A DNA stretch of 64,000 nt, taken from Palsa-883 sp963826975 (GTDB lineage: Bacteria > Pseudomonadota > Alphaproteobacteria > Acetobacterales > Acetobacteraceae). The stretch lies in assembly GCA_963826975.1 (NCBI GenBank), contig CAWGZJ010000012.1, positions 1 to 64,000 on the forward strand, in the 5' to 3' direction. Under the pieces are notes generated by a model. That model did no database searches, had not been told where the DNA came from, and saw only the letters and a list, made by a program, of their open reading frames with translations. The position numbers and the translations under genes were made by a program. Below, one piece after another: positions 33,570 to 41,976 of this stretch; position 1 is the stretch's first letter, and each line of letters begins with the position of its first letter.

Positions 33570-34070
33570 TCAAGCCGGCGCATGGAGAATGAATCCTACG
33601 CCGCGCACGCTCAGTATCATCGGCGTGTCACCCGGTCCGTCGAGCTTGTGGCGCAACCGGCCGATATGCACGTCGACCAGGTTGGTGTGTGGCGCGAAGC
33701 GGTAGTTCCAGACCCTTTCCAACAGTATCGCGCGGGTCAGCACCCGGCCCTCATGGCGCATCATGTACTCCAGTAGCTTGAACTCGCGCGGCAACAGTTC
33801 CAGCTCGCGATGACCGCGGTGGACCACGCGGGTCAGCAGGTCGAGCTCCAGCGGCCCGACGCGCAGGATGGTCTCGTGCCGCGCCGCGGGCCGCAGCAGC
33901 GCCTCCAGGCGCGCCAAAAGTTCGCTAAGCTGCTGCACGACCGACTCGGCCAGAAGCTCATCGAGCATCAACTCGTCGGATGGACGCTGAGCCATCGCTT
34001 GACCCAGGTTGGCAGGGGCGCCCGACCTGGGCGCAACCGAAGCGGCACCGTTTCGAACCGTGTTCGTCAT
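33570..34070 (-). CDS. receiver-less OmpR/PhoB-type DNA-binding chimera
   Basis: A 166-residue protein. Residues 1-48 carry AQRPSDELMLDELLAESVVQ, close to the N-terminal block of the neighbouring MarR protein. It then changes to the linker and winged helix of a response regulator: QLSELLARLEALLRPAARHE, VGPLELDLLTRVVHRG, LLPREFKLLEYMMRHEGRVL, ILLERVWNYRFAPHTNLVDV and GVGFILHAPA. The whole receiver domain with its phospho-Asp is absent, so classical phosphorelay control is impossible. Its ATG overlaps the emrB stop (ATGA), implying translational coupling. It could be a constitutive regulator of the efflux operon or a deletion relic that kept its frame. Confidence 0.8.
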   Translation of the reverse strand: MTNTVRNGAASVAPRSGAPANLGQAMAQRPSDELMLDELLAESVVQQLSELLARLEALLRPAARHETILRVGPLELDLLTRVVHRGHRELELLPREFKLLEYMMRHEGRVLTRAILLERVWNYRFAPHTNLVDVHIGRLRHKLDGPGDTPMILSVRGVGFILHAPA

Positions 34071-35608
34071 AATTCCACCGCGTCCGCGTGTTCCACGGCA
34101 CCGCCCCCGACGGACGCCTTCTTGAAGACGACCAGCAGCGGTATCACGATCACCGTCGCGATCATCAACAACTTATAGTCGTCGATATACGCAATGATCT
34201 GCGCCTGCTGCGTGACCACGGCATCAAGCGCGGCGCGTCCGGCGGCGGTAACCGGGCTCCAGAACCGCGCGATCACCGGCACGTCGAACATTCGGTTGAT
34301 GCCCGTAACGTGCTGCGCGATGTCGGCGTGATTTACCTGCGTGTTCGTTGTCAGCAGGCTGTTCACCACGGAGATGCCAATGCTGGAGCCGATATTGCGT
34401 GACAGACTATAGAGACCGGCGCCTTCCGCGCGTTGCTCGGACGACAGCGTCGACAGAGTCACCACACTGAGCGGCACGAAAATGAAGCCGAGACCAATGC
34501 CCTGGATCACCCCCACGACGATGATGGTCACCTGCGAAATGTCCGGCGTCCAGCCTGTCATCACATAAAACGACCAGGCAGTAAGTCCCAGGCCGGTACC
34601 GAGAAGCAGCCGAGTATCGACCCGCCCGGTCAGCTTTCCGACGACCAGCATGGCACCCATCGTCCCAATGCCCCGAGGCCCCATCACCAGCCCCGCGGCG
34701 ACGATCGGGTAATTCATGAGATTCTGAAGAAACGGCGGTTGCAGTGCCAGCGAAGCGTAGTAAGTGAGGCCGACAATGGCGACGAACAACATACCCGCGG
34801 TGAAGTTCCTGTCCCGGAACAGCGACGGCCTGACGAATGGCTGGCGCGCGGTGAAAGTGTGGACAAGAAACAGGTAGAATGCCGAGACGGCGACCACGGT
34901 CTCGACGATGATCTCGCCGGAGCCGAACCAGTCGAGTTCTTCGCCGCGGTCCAGCATGACCTGCAGGGCGGCGATGGCCAGGCTCAGGGTACCGAAGCCG
35001 AACCAATCCAGCTTCGCCGTGGCATTCTGCGCTGTGTCCTTCAGAAATACCGTCATGCCGAGGAAGGCAAGAATACCGATCGGCAGGTTGATGTAGAAGA
35101 CATAGCGCCAAGTATAGACCGAGGTCAGCCAGCCACCGAGCACCGGCCCCAACACGGGACCGGCCATCACCGCGACGCCCCATAGCGCCATTGCCGACCC
35201 CTGCCGCTCTTTCGAATTGATGTTGAACAGCACGGTCTGCGACAACGGAACCAGGGCAGCGCCGAACAAGCCTTGCAGCACCCGGAACAGCACGATCTGC
35301 ACCAGGGACTGCGCCATGCCGCACAGCATCGAGGCGACAGTAAAGCCGGCGACGGAGACAAGGAACAGGCGCTTGAGCCCGAACCGCCCGGCGAGGAAGC
35401 CGGTCGGCGGCGTCATGATCGCGGCGGCTACGATATACGAAGTCAACACCCAGTCGATCTGGTCCTGGCTGGCCGAGACACTACCCTGCATGTAGGGCAA
35501 CGCGACGTTGGCGATGGTGGTATCGAGCGCCTGCATCAGGGTGGCAAGGATCACGCAGACGGTGATCGCTGCTCGATTAATACCGTCAGGCGGGCGCTCG
35601 GCTTGCAT
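34067..35608 (-). CDS. emrB: DHA2-family (EmrB/QacA-like) multidrug MFS transporter
   Basis: A 513-residue, 14-helix proton-coupled drug exporter. ALDTTIANVALPYMQGSVSA is the helix-1 motif D1 of the DHA2 family; GFLAGRFGLKRLFL is the MFS motif A, and GPVLGPVLGGWLTSVYTWRY is motif C. ATG 35608 shares one base with the adaptor's stop (TGATG), so translation is coupled. The frame is open upstream of this ATG, but that part overlaps emrA. Works with the EmrA-like adaptor and probably the NodT-type channel. Confidence 0.92.
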   Translation of the reverse strand: MQAERPPDGINRAAITVCVILATLMQALDTTIANVALPYMQGSVSASQDQIDWVLTSYIVAAAIMTPPTGFLAGRFGLKRLFLVSVAGFTVASMLCGMAQSLVQIVLFRVLQGLFGAALVPLSQTVLFNINSKERQGSAMALWGVAVMAGPVLGPVLGGWLTSVYTWRYVFYINLPIGILAFLGMTVFLKDTAQNATAKLDWFGFGTLSLAIAALQVMLDRGEELDWFGSGEIIVETVVAVSAFYLFLVHTFTARQPFVRPSLFRDRNFTAGMLFVAIVGLTYYASLALQPPFLQNLMNYPIVAAGLVMGPRGIGTMGAMLVVGKLTGRVDTRLLLGTGLGLTAWSFYVMTGWTPDISQVTIIVVGVIQGIGLGFIFVPLSVVTLSTLSSEQRAEGAGLYSLSRNIGSSIGISVVNSLLTTNTQVNHADIAQHVTGINRMFDVPVIARFWSPVTAAGRAALDAVVTQQAQIIAYIDDYKLLMIATVIVIPLLVVFKKASVGGGAVEHADAVEL

Positions 35609-36900
35609 CACGGTCCCCGCCGGGCCTGACCGAACAACGCGGTCGCGGGATTGGACGGCGCGCTTCGGGAATGGGGAAGAAGTTCCCCGCAGGAACTGCG
35701 TTGCCCGCAAGCGGCTGCGGTTCCTCCCAGCATGGACGCCAGGAAGTGCGGCAAGCCCCGCGTATGGCCGGTATCGACATCGACCTCGACGCTCATCCCG
35801 GCGCGCAGCGGTGGCAGGTGTTCGTCCGTTGCGTCGACACGCACGCGCAGCGGAACGCGCTGCACGACCTTCACCCAGTTGCCACTGGTGTTCTGCGCCG
35901 GCAGCAGCGAGAATTGCTGCGCCGCCGCTGGGCTCATGCTCTCAACGGTGCCGTGCCATTCCGCATCCGGATATGTATCGACCGTCACCGTAACAGGCTG
36001 CCCGGGTCGCACGTAGGTCAGCTCGGTTTCTTTCGGGGTTGCGTCGACCCAGACGTAGTCGGTAGCGACGAGATAGAAGGCAGTCGTCGAGGCCGCCAGG
36101 TACTTGCCGGGTGCAATCGCCGGCACCTGCGTCACGGTGCCGGCAAACGGCGCGGTGACGACAGAGTCATCAAGCTGCCGCTGCGCCTCCTCGACCTGTG
36201 CTTTGGCCTGCAAGTACATCGGGTGCTGCGTCACCGGAATGTTCGGGTTGCCGTCGAGCTTGGCAAGTTGCACCGCGGCCTGCTGGCGCAGGGACTCGAG
36301 CTTGCCTCGCTGCGCTTCCAGGGTGAAACGCCCCTGGTCATAGGTGGCCTTGGACACGGCGCCGCTGCCCACCAGCGATGCGCTGCGGTCATACGTCGCC
36401 TGATTGAGCGCGACCTGCGCCTGTTGCGCGGCGACGTCGCTCAGCATCTGCAGGTAGTTCCGCTTCATCGCATCAATGGTCAGCGCCGTCTGTGCAAGGT
36501 TGGCCTTGGCGTTGTCGAGGGCGATCTGGAACTGGCGAGGATCGAGGCGGTACAAAACCTGGCCAGGAACGACATGCTCGTTTTCCATGACGTCGACCTG
36601 CTTGACGGTGCCGGAGACGTCGGTCGAGATGCCAACCGTCTCGGCTTCGACATATGCGTCGTCCGTCGACATCACCTGGCCCCCGGTGACGTACCAATAC
36701 CCGCTGCCGATCAGCGCGAACGGCAATAGCGCAAACAACGCCCAGCGCACCGACCGTCGGCGCGAAGGCCGTGACGCGCGCTCTGGCTCGCGGGGCATCT
36801 CTGCCGGCCGCTCCGGTTGCCCTCGGAATGCCTCAGGTCGCGCGGTTGGCGCCTTGGCCGTTTCGGCTGGCGCCAAGTCCAACGCCACATCGTCAGGCAT
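35608..36900 (-). CDS. emrA: HlyD/EmrA-family membrane-fusion adaptor
   Basis: A 430-residue adaptor linking the EmrB-like pump to an outer-membrane channel. A proline-rich cytoplasmic head is followed by a membrane helix (WALFALLPFALIGSGYWYVT, about residues 50-72), then MSTDDAYVEAETVGISTDVS (biotinyl-lipoyl half), a helical hairpin (about 110-210, rich in Ala/Gln) and TAPFAGTVTQVPAIAPGKYL (second half), and a beta-barrel. Start ATG 36900 gives the normal N terminus; an upstream in-frame ATG at 36957 lies in the control region. The last about 45 residues (after HTRGLPHFLASML) are basic and not typical of the family. Confidence 0.9.
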   Translation of the reverse strand: MPDDVALDLAPAETAKAPTARPEAFRGQPERPAEMPREPERASRPSRRRSVRWALFALLPFALIGSGYWYVTGGQVMSTDDAYVEAETVGISTDVSGTVKQVDVMENEHVVPGQVLYRLDPRQFQIALDNAKANLAQTALTIDAMKRNYLQMLSDVAAQQAQVALNQATYDRSASLVGSGAVSKATYDQGRFTLEAQRGKLESLRQQAAVQLAKLDGNPNIPVTQHPMYLQAKAQVEEAQRQLDDSVVTAPFAGTVTQVPAIAPGKYLAASTTAFYLVATDYVWVDATPKETELTYVRPGQPVTVTVDTYPDAEWHGTVESMSPAAAQQFSLLPAQNTSGNWVKVVQRVPLRVRVDATDEHLPPLRAGMSVEVDVDTGHTRGLPHFLASMLGGTAAACGQRSSCGELLPHSRSAPSNPATALFGQARRGP

Positions 36901-37004
36901 ACAAGCTCCTTCCGTACCTGAGTGTACACGATAGGAAGGTGTGGACTTTGACCGCAAATGAAAATCCTATATTTGTTGCATTTGGTGCTGAGGAGAATTC
37001 ATGA
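36901..37004. promoter_or_regulatory. divergent control region between emrA and lysR
   Basis: This 104-bp gap must hold both promoters. It is AT-rich compared with its surroundings (AAATCCTATATTTGTTGCAT at about 36962-36981), and GAGGAG at 36990-36995 is the lysR ribosome-binding site. Imperfect dyads of the LysR type can be drawn but none is decisive. Confidence 0.45.
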
Positions 37005-37970
37005 ATGCAGCGCGGTACCTTGGCCGACCTGACCGCATTCATCGCCGTTGCCGATCACCTTAGCTTTCGGCTGGCCGCATCGCAGCTTGGCGTCACGCCA
37101 TCGGCGCTCAGCCACTCGATGCGGCAGCTCGAAGAGCGCCTGGGGCTGCGTTTGCTGAACCGTACGACACGCAGCGTGTCGCTGACCGACGCCGGCACTC
37201 GTCTACTGGAGCGGCTGCGCCCGGCAATCGATCAGATCGCCGGCGCGTTGGAGGACCTGAACCTCGAGCGGGACCGGCCCGTCGGGCGATTGCGGATCTA
37301 TGCCGTCCATCTGGCGGCAGCCGCCGTGATTGCACCGATTTGGGGGCGCTTCCTGTCGACCTACCCCGAGGTCCACCTTGAGCTGCAGGTGAACGAGGCA
37401 CCGCTCGACATCGTGGCGCAGGGATTCGACGCCGGTATAGGACCGCAGGACAGGGCGGCGGCCGACATGATTGCCGTCCGGGTGATGGGACCGATGAAAG
37501 TGGCCGTGGTTGGTGCGCCGTCCTACTTCGCCCAGCGGCCGCGGCCGCGCGTCCCCGATGATCTCACCCGTCATTGTTGCGTTCAATATCGTCGGTCCGG
37601 CAATGGCGTCGTGTTCGACTGGCCGTTCGAGCGCAACGGCAAGTCGCGCAAGACCGCGGTGGACGGTCGGGTGATGGTCGACAACCCCGATTTGGCCGTG
37701 CGCGCGGCGGTCGATGGGCTGGGGATCGCCTACACAATCGAAGCGCTCGCGGAACCATTCCTGCGTTCAGGCCAGTTGGTCCGCGTGTTGGAGGAATGGT
37801 CGCCGTCGTTCGAGGGGCTCTTCCTGTATTACCCGGGTCACCGGCAGGTTCCGGCCGCTCTGCGCGCGCTTATAGACATGATCAGGACAGTACGCCGCCC
37901 GAACTCAAATCGGCAGTTCGCTCGAGAATCCCTTCATGGCGGACTGAGCATATCAAACCAACGGTCCTAA
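37005..37970 (+). CDS. LysR-family transcriptional regulator
   Basis: A 321-residue regulator with HTH at residues 5-65 (LADLTAFIAVADHLSFRLAA, TPSALSHSMRQLEERLGLRL) and an effector-binding domain opening GRLRIYAVHLAAAAVIAPIW. It resembles the CrgA/PA3398-like LysR group that controls adjacent transporters or reductases. ATG 37005 is in frame with the HTH; the ATG at 37001 is not. GAGGAG precedes it. Divergent orientation from emrA over 104 bp points to control of the efflux operon. The C-terminal about 25 residues (PNSNRQFARESLHGGL) extend past the usual fold. Confidence 0.9.
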   Translation: MQRGTLADLTAFIAVADHLSFRLAASQLGVTPSALSHSMRQLEERLGLRLLNRTTRSVSLTDAGTRLLERLRPAIDQIAGALEDLNLERDRPVGRLRIYAVHLAAAAVIAPIWGRFLSTYPEVHLELQVNEAPLDIVAQGFDAGIGPQDRAAADMIAVRVMGPMKVAVVGAPSYFAQRPRPRVPDDLTRHCCVQYRRSGNGVVFDWPFERNGKSRKTAVDGRVMVDNPDLAVRAAVDGLGIAYTIEALAEPFLRSGQLVRVLEEWSPSFEGLFLYYPGHRQVPAALRALIDMIRTVRRPNSNRQFARESLHGGLSISNQRS

Positions 37971-37978
37971 ACATTGAT

Positions 37979-38028
37979 GCACGGGCCGCTACTCCCCGTC
38001 ATGCCGGCGAAGGCCGGTATCCACGACT
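37979..38028. repeat. interspersed repeat family A, copy at the intron's 5' side
   Basis: GCACGGGCCGCTACTCCCCG, TCATGCCGGCGAAGGCCGGT and ATCCACGACT match 10291-10340 apart from one or two bases. Identity ends exactly after CCACGACT, where GTGTGCC of the group II intron begins. Confidence 0.85.
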
Positions 38029-38710
38029 GTGTGCCAGGCATGGCGCTGATCTCGGAGGTGCAAGTCCTCTACGGGCCGATTGGCCGGAACCGTTAGCCGA
38101 AGGCAACTGCGTTGCAGCGATGCAGAGTGGGGAGGAAGCCGGAGGCAAAACTCGGAGCTGACGAACAGGAACCGGATACGAGGCCGGTGCGGTGGGGTAA
38201 CCCGGCAGTGGACGGGGAAGCCCAAAGGCCAGTCGGACACGCGCACAGGTAAATCCGGCAGCGCTCGAGGGAAGGATCAGTGTTTTACCCTGGGAGATCT
38301 CCCGATCTCTCCAGACGATCGGAGCAGGGGGCCGGCGACGGCCTCCGATGGGCCGGGAGAAGTCAGCAGAGGCCATAGTAGTCCGGGCAACCGGGCGAAG
38401 GGCTGAATTCGACAAGCAGGGAGCAGCTTGGACCAATCGATGGACGTGAAGCGGCAGCAAGGCGGCGCGGACCAAGGGGACCTTCTCGACGAAACCCTGA
38501 AGGCCGCGTTGCGCCACGGCGCCAGCGGGGAAGGCGGAGCCGGACCTGGGGCGACTGAGGAGCCACAAGCGTCTGCGGCATGGGATCATGAACGAGCCTT
38601 GACGCGGCAACAAAATGCCGCGCTGAACCTTGTCGGAAACCGCCGTGATACGCGATCCGTACGTCCGGTGGTGTGAGAGGGGCGCTCCGCGAGGGGCGCC
38701 CCTACTCGAT
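38029..38710 (+). mobile_element. group II intron lacking most of its reverse-transcriptase gene
   Basis: The 5' end GTGTGCCAGGC fits the GUGYG consensus and is followed by GGAGGTGCAAGTCCTCTACG, a domain-I segment typical of bacterial introns. Near the 3' end, ACCGCCGTGATACGCGATCC continuing to CGTACGTCCGGTGGT (38637-38672) folds as domain V, with outer ACCGCC/GGTGGT and inner TACG/CGTA stems. AGGGGCGC and GCGCCCCT form domain VI, with the bulged-A region in CTACTCGAT, and the element ends in AT at 38710. Only a short piece of the usual ORF start remains (MDVKRQQGGADQGDLLDETL at about 38440-38500). At 682 nt it is far shorter than ORF-bearing introns (about 1.9-2.5 kb), so it needs a maturase from elsewhere. 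Confidence 0.85.
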
Positions 38711-38745
38711 TTCTTTGCTGTAACGAAGGCAAGTCGCAGTTGGGT
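38711..38745. repeat. interspersed repeat family A, segment at the intron's 3' side
   Basis: TTCTTTGCTGTAACGAAGGC plus AAGTCGCAGTTGGG matches the inverted half copy at 12144-12180 (TTCTTTGCTGCAACGAAAGC, AAGTCGTGGG). Its orientation relative to the left flank is that of the hairpin's other strand. Confidence 0.7.
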
Positions 38746-38769
38746 AGAGTACGTCAGTCCCGGCGATAC

Positions 38770-40542
38770 TCAGCCTCGCTTTCCCGCCGACTTGGTGCCG
38801 CTGCGCGATCCCCGTGGCTTCGGCGCGGCCGCCCGCTTCTGCTTGGGCAACTTCGGCACGGGCTTGCCGGCGCGCAAGTCGGCGATCGTGGCGCGCGTGG
38901 TGATCTGTTCCGGGTTCATGCGCAGCTCCAGCACGGCGGGACGGCCGCTTTGCACCGCGCGGGTGAACGCCGGCGCGAACTCTCCGGTTTCGCTCACCAC
39001 CTCGCCATGGCCGCCGAACGCTTCGATGTATTTCGCGAAATCGGGGTTGGTCAGCGCGGTGCCAGAAACGCGGTACGGGTGGGCGCGCTCCTGGTGCATG
39101 CGGATCGTGCCGTACATCTGGTTGTTGAACACCAGCACGATCGGCGCAACACCGTGATGGAACGCCGTCGCGATCTCCTGGCCCGTCATCAGGAAGCCGC
39201 CATCGCCGACCAGGCTGACCACCATGCGATCGGGGAACGCGATCTTGGCGCCGACCGCGGCCGGCACGCTGTAGCCCATCGCGCCGTTGGTCGGACCGAT
39301 ATAGCGCTGCGCGTCGCTGAAATTGATGAAGCGCGTGGCCCAGCCAGCAAAGTTACCAGCATCCGTCGTAACGATCGCATCGTCGTCCAGCAGCCGTTCC
39401 AGGTCGTGCATCGCGTGGCCGAGATTGAGTGTGCCCTGGTAGTTCGGCACCGCGCGCTGCGCCTCCCGCAGCGAGCGCAGCTCCGCGGTCCAGCCGGCCC
39501 AGCGAATCTGCACCGGCTCGATGGCCGCGGCGGCCAGGGCGAAAGCATTCAGATCAGCAACGATACCGACCGCCGGACGGAACACGCGGCCGATCTCCGC
39601 ACCATCAGGATGCACCTGCACGATCGGCACGCTGCCCGCCATGTCCAGCAGCGTGTAGCCCTGCGTCACCGCGTCGCCCAGCCGTGAGCCGATCGCCAAA
39701 ATCAGATCGGCCTCCTTGACCTTGCCGATCAGCGCCGGATCGGAGCCGACGCCAAGGTCGCCGGCGAAATTGTCCAGGGTCCCGTCGTACAGCGCCTGGC
39801 GGCGAAACCCAGTCGCGACCGGAATATCATTTGCCAGCAGGAAGTCGCGAATGGCGCTGCGTCCTGCCGCGCTCCAGCACGACCCACCCAGCACCGCGAG
39901 TGGTTTGCGTGCCCTGCCGAGCATCGCCCGCAACGCAACGAACGCGGCGGGATCGGGATGCGCCGGTGTGACCAACACACGTGCCAGGTCCACGACTTCC
40001 GCTGTCTCGCGCTGCATCTCTTCCGACAGCGCGATCACCACCGGACCAGGCCGGCCCGAGGTCGCGACATCGACCGCATGCGCAACGATCTCCGGAATGC
40101 GCTTCGTCTGATCGATCTGCGTCACCCATTTGGCGACAGAACCGAACATGCGGCGATAGTCGATCTCCTGGAACGCGTCGCGCCCAGCATCCTCGTGCGG
40201 GATCTGGCCCACGAACAGCAACAGAGGCGTACTGTCCTGCATCGCGATGTGCACGCCGATCGCGCCATGGCAGGCACCGGGACCCCGTGTCACCATCGCC
40301 GCCGCCGGGCGCCCGGTCAGCTTGCCGTATGCCTCGGCCATGTTGACCGCCCCCGCCTCGAACCGGCAGGTCACCAGCTTCAACTTCTGCCGCACGTCAT
40401 ACAGGCCGTCGAGCGTGTCAAGAAACAACTCCCCCGGCACCGAGAAGACATGGTCGATGCCCTGCGCGACCAGCGCATCCGCCAGGATCCGGCCGCCCAA
40501 ACGCGGCGTGATGCGGGCCTTGCGGGCCTGAGCCAATTCCAT
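38770..40542 (-). CDS. thiamine-diphosphate enzyme, acetolactate-synthase-like
   Basis: A 590-residue ThDP enzyme. The N-terminal PYR domain has DHVFSVPGELFLDTLDGLYD and the cofactor-activating Glu in CRFEAGAVNMAEAYGKLTGR. The central domain follows, and the C-terminal PP domain has the magnesium/ThDP motif GDGGFLMTGQEIATAFHHGV ending in NN (VFNNQMYG). This is the layout of acetolactate synthase catalytic subunits and related carboligases or decarboxylases; no regulatory ilvN subunit gene is adjacent, so a catabolic or unspecified role is likelier than branched-chain synthesis. The last about 35 residues are Lys/Arg/Pro-rich. ATG 40542 has GGGAGG seven bases upstream. Confidence 0.85.
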   Translation of the reverse strand: MELAQARKARITPRLGGRILADALVAQGIDHVFSVPGELFLDTLDGLYDVRQKLKLVTCRFEAGAVNMAEAYGKLTGRPAAAMVTRGPGACHGAIGVHIAMQDSTPLLLFVGQIPHEDAGRDAFQEIDYRRMFGSVAKWVTQIDQTKRIPEIVAHAVDVATSGRPGPVVIALSEEMQRETAEVVDLARVLVTPAHPDPAAFVALRAMLGRARKPLAVLGGSCWSAAGRSAIRDFLLANDIPVATGFRRQALYDGTLDNFAGDLGVGSDPALIGKVKEADLILAIGSRLGDAVTQGYTLLDMAGSVPIVQVHPDGAEIGRVFRPAVGIVADLNAFALAAAAIEPVQIRWAGWTAELRSLREAQRAVPNYQGTLNLGHAMHDLERLLDDDAIVTTDAGNFAGWATRFINFSDAQRYIGPTNGAMGYSVPAAVGAKIAFPDRMVVSLVGDGGFLMTGQEIATAFHHGVAPIVLVFNNQMYGTIRMHQERAHPYRVSGTALTNPDFAKYIEAFGGHGEVVSETGEFAPAFTRAVQSGRPAVLELRMNPEQITTRATIADLRAGKPVPKLPKQKRAAAPKPRGSRSGTKSAGKRG

Positions 40543-40612
40543 TGCGTGCCTCCCGGACAACGACGTGCCGGGATGATTACCGGATCAAGCCGGCCGCGTC
40601 ACGCAAGGCCGG

Positions 40613-40660
40613 CGAAAACTCTCCCCCTCCCCTTGAGGGAGGGGGCTGGGGGGAGGGGTT
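40613..40660. repeat. C/G-run palindromic repeat (family D)
   Basis: CTCTCCCCCTCCCCTTGAGG plus GAGGGGGCTGGGGGGAGGGG. The same unit is found in inverted pairs at 51250-51371. It lies upstream of the ThDP gene and downstream of prpF. Confidence 0.75.
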
Positions 40661-40827
40661 GGTGCCAGTGTCGCACCGAAGCCTCTCGGAAACCGACACC
40701 GTCATTCACGCAACCCCGGTACTGGAACAAATCGCCAGGTCAAACCTTCTCCCGGCACCAGACCAGATGCCAGCCACAACAAAAGCAGGAGCGAACGATG
40801 CGCGTGGTCCCCGCCCTGCGGCCCACC

Positions 40828-41976
40828 CTACATCTCCAAATAAATCCGCCCATCAAACAGCCGCCGCGTGGTGCGGAAGAACGAGCCGCGCTGCGCAACC
40901 CACTCGCTGGGACCGATCTGCTCGACCGCGGCGCCGACCGACAGGATGCCGGACGGCATGCCGATGCGGATGGCCTCGCGACCCGCGGCGCCCGGCGCCA
41001 GCGCGCCCGCCACAAGCGTGCCGGCGATGCGCGCGGCGACGCCGGTGCAGAGCGATGCAGTCAACGGCAACGCGCGATGCGGCTGCCCGTTCGACAGGAA
41101 GCGCGCGGTGAGATCGACGTCGCCCTTGCCGATCGCCTCACCGGTCAAGGTCAGCGCATCCGCCGGCGGAGCAACGAAGCCGATCATCGGCACACCCGGA
41201 ATGGTTGCGGCTTCCGCCATGTCGCGCGCGATGCCCATGGCGACTGCGGCGCATTGCCTGATCGCTTGCAGCCTGGCGAGAAGGTCCGTGTTGGCGTCAA
41301 GCTGTTCCGGCAACTCGGTACCGGTCAGGCCGAGATCGCTGGCACGCAGGAACACCCCGGCATTGGCCGCGTCGACCATCGACGCGGCGATCTTGCCGAC
41401 GCCTGGCACATCCAGCATGTCCACCGGATGGCCGGTCGGCAGCAGCTTCCCGGTGGTCGCACCGCCGGGCGCAATAAAATCCAGCCGCACCGGCGCCCCG
41501 GACCCAGCGACGCCAGGGATCACCAGATCGCCATCGTAACGCGGCTTGCTGTCGCGCAGTGGGAACGTCGCGTGGATCAGCTTCTTCGTGTTGGTGTTGT
41601 AGATACGCACGGTTGCCGCGTCACCATCAACGCACACCAACCCCTCATCCATCGAGAACGGCCCGACCGCCGAGCTCATGTTGCCGCAATTGGCGCGATA
41701 ATCCACGCGTGGCTCGCGGATCTGCACCTGGGCGAAGGTGTAGTCGACGTCGGCATCGTTGCGCACCGATGGCGCGATGACGCAGACTTTCGACAGCGAC
41801 GAGATGCCACCTCCCATGCCATTGAGCTGGCGGCCATACGGATCCGGGCTGCCCATCGCCGCGAGGAACAACCGATCCCAATCGGCGCGCTCCGCCGGCA
41901 GGTCGCGCTGGTGGAACATCACCGCCTTGGATGTGCCGCCACGCATAAACACGGCCGGCAACGTGATCGTGGTCAT
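40828..41976 (-). CDS. PrpF-family isomerase (2-methylaconitate cis-trans isomerase-like)
   Basis: A 382-residue protein of the diaminopimelate-epimerase-like fold. It opens LPAVFMRGGTSKAVMFHQRD, the PrpF signature, and has NGMGGGISSLSKVCVIAPS, the catalytic-Cys segment RANCGNMSSAVGPFSMDEGL and MGIARDMAEAATIPGVPMIG. PrpF acts with AcnD in the 2-methylcitrate cycle, while relatives isomerise other unsaturated di- or tricarboxylates such as 4-oxalomesaconate. No acnD or prpC is present. Its start overlaps the stop of the upstream LLM gene by four bases (ATGA), so it belongs to that operon. Confidence 0.88.
   Translation of the reverse strand: MTTITLPAVFMRGGTSKAVMFHQRDLPAERADWDRLFLAAMGSPDPYGRQLNGMGGGISSLSKVCVIAPSVRNDADVDYTFAQVQIREPRVDYRANCGNMSSAVGPFSMDEGLVCVDGDAATVRIYNTNTKKLIHATFPLRDSKPRYDGDLVIPGVAGSGAPVRLDFIAPGGATTGKLLPTGHPVDMLDVPGVGKIAASMVDAANAGVFLRASDLGLTGTELPEQLDANTDLLARLQAIRQCAAVAMGIARDMAEAATIPGVPMIGFVAPPADALTLTGEAIGKGDVDLTARFLSNGQPHRALPLTASLCTGVAARIAGTLVAGALAPGAAGREAIRIGMPSGILSVGAAVEQIGPSEWVAQRGSFFRTTRRLFDGRIYLEM

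Noticed and set aside
34067..36900. The efflux genes considered as an RND system because of the NodT-type channel.
   Set aside because: The pump has 14 helices and DHA2 motifs, not the RND layout; the channel type is shared by both kinds of system.
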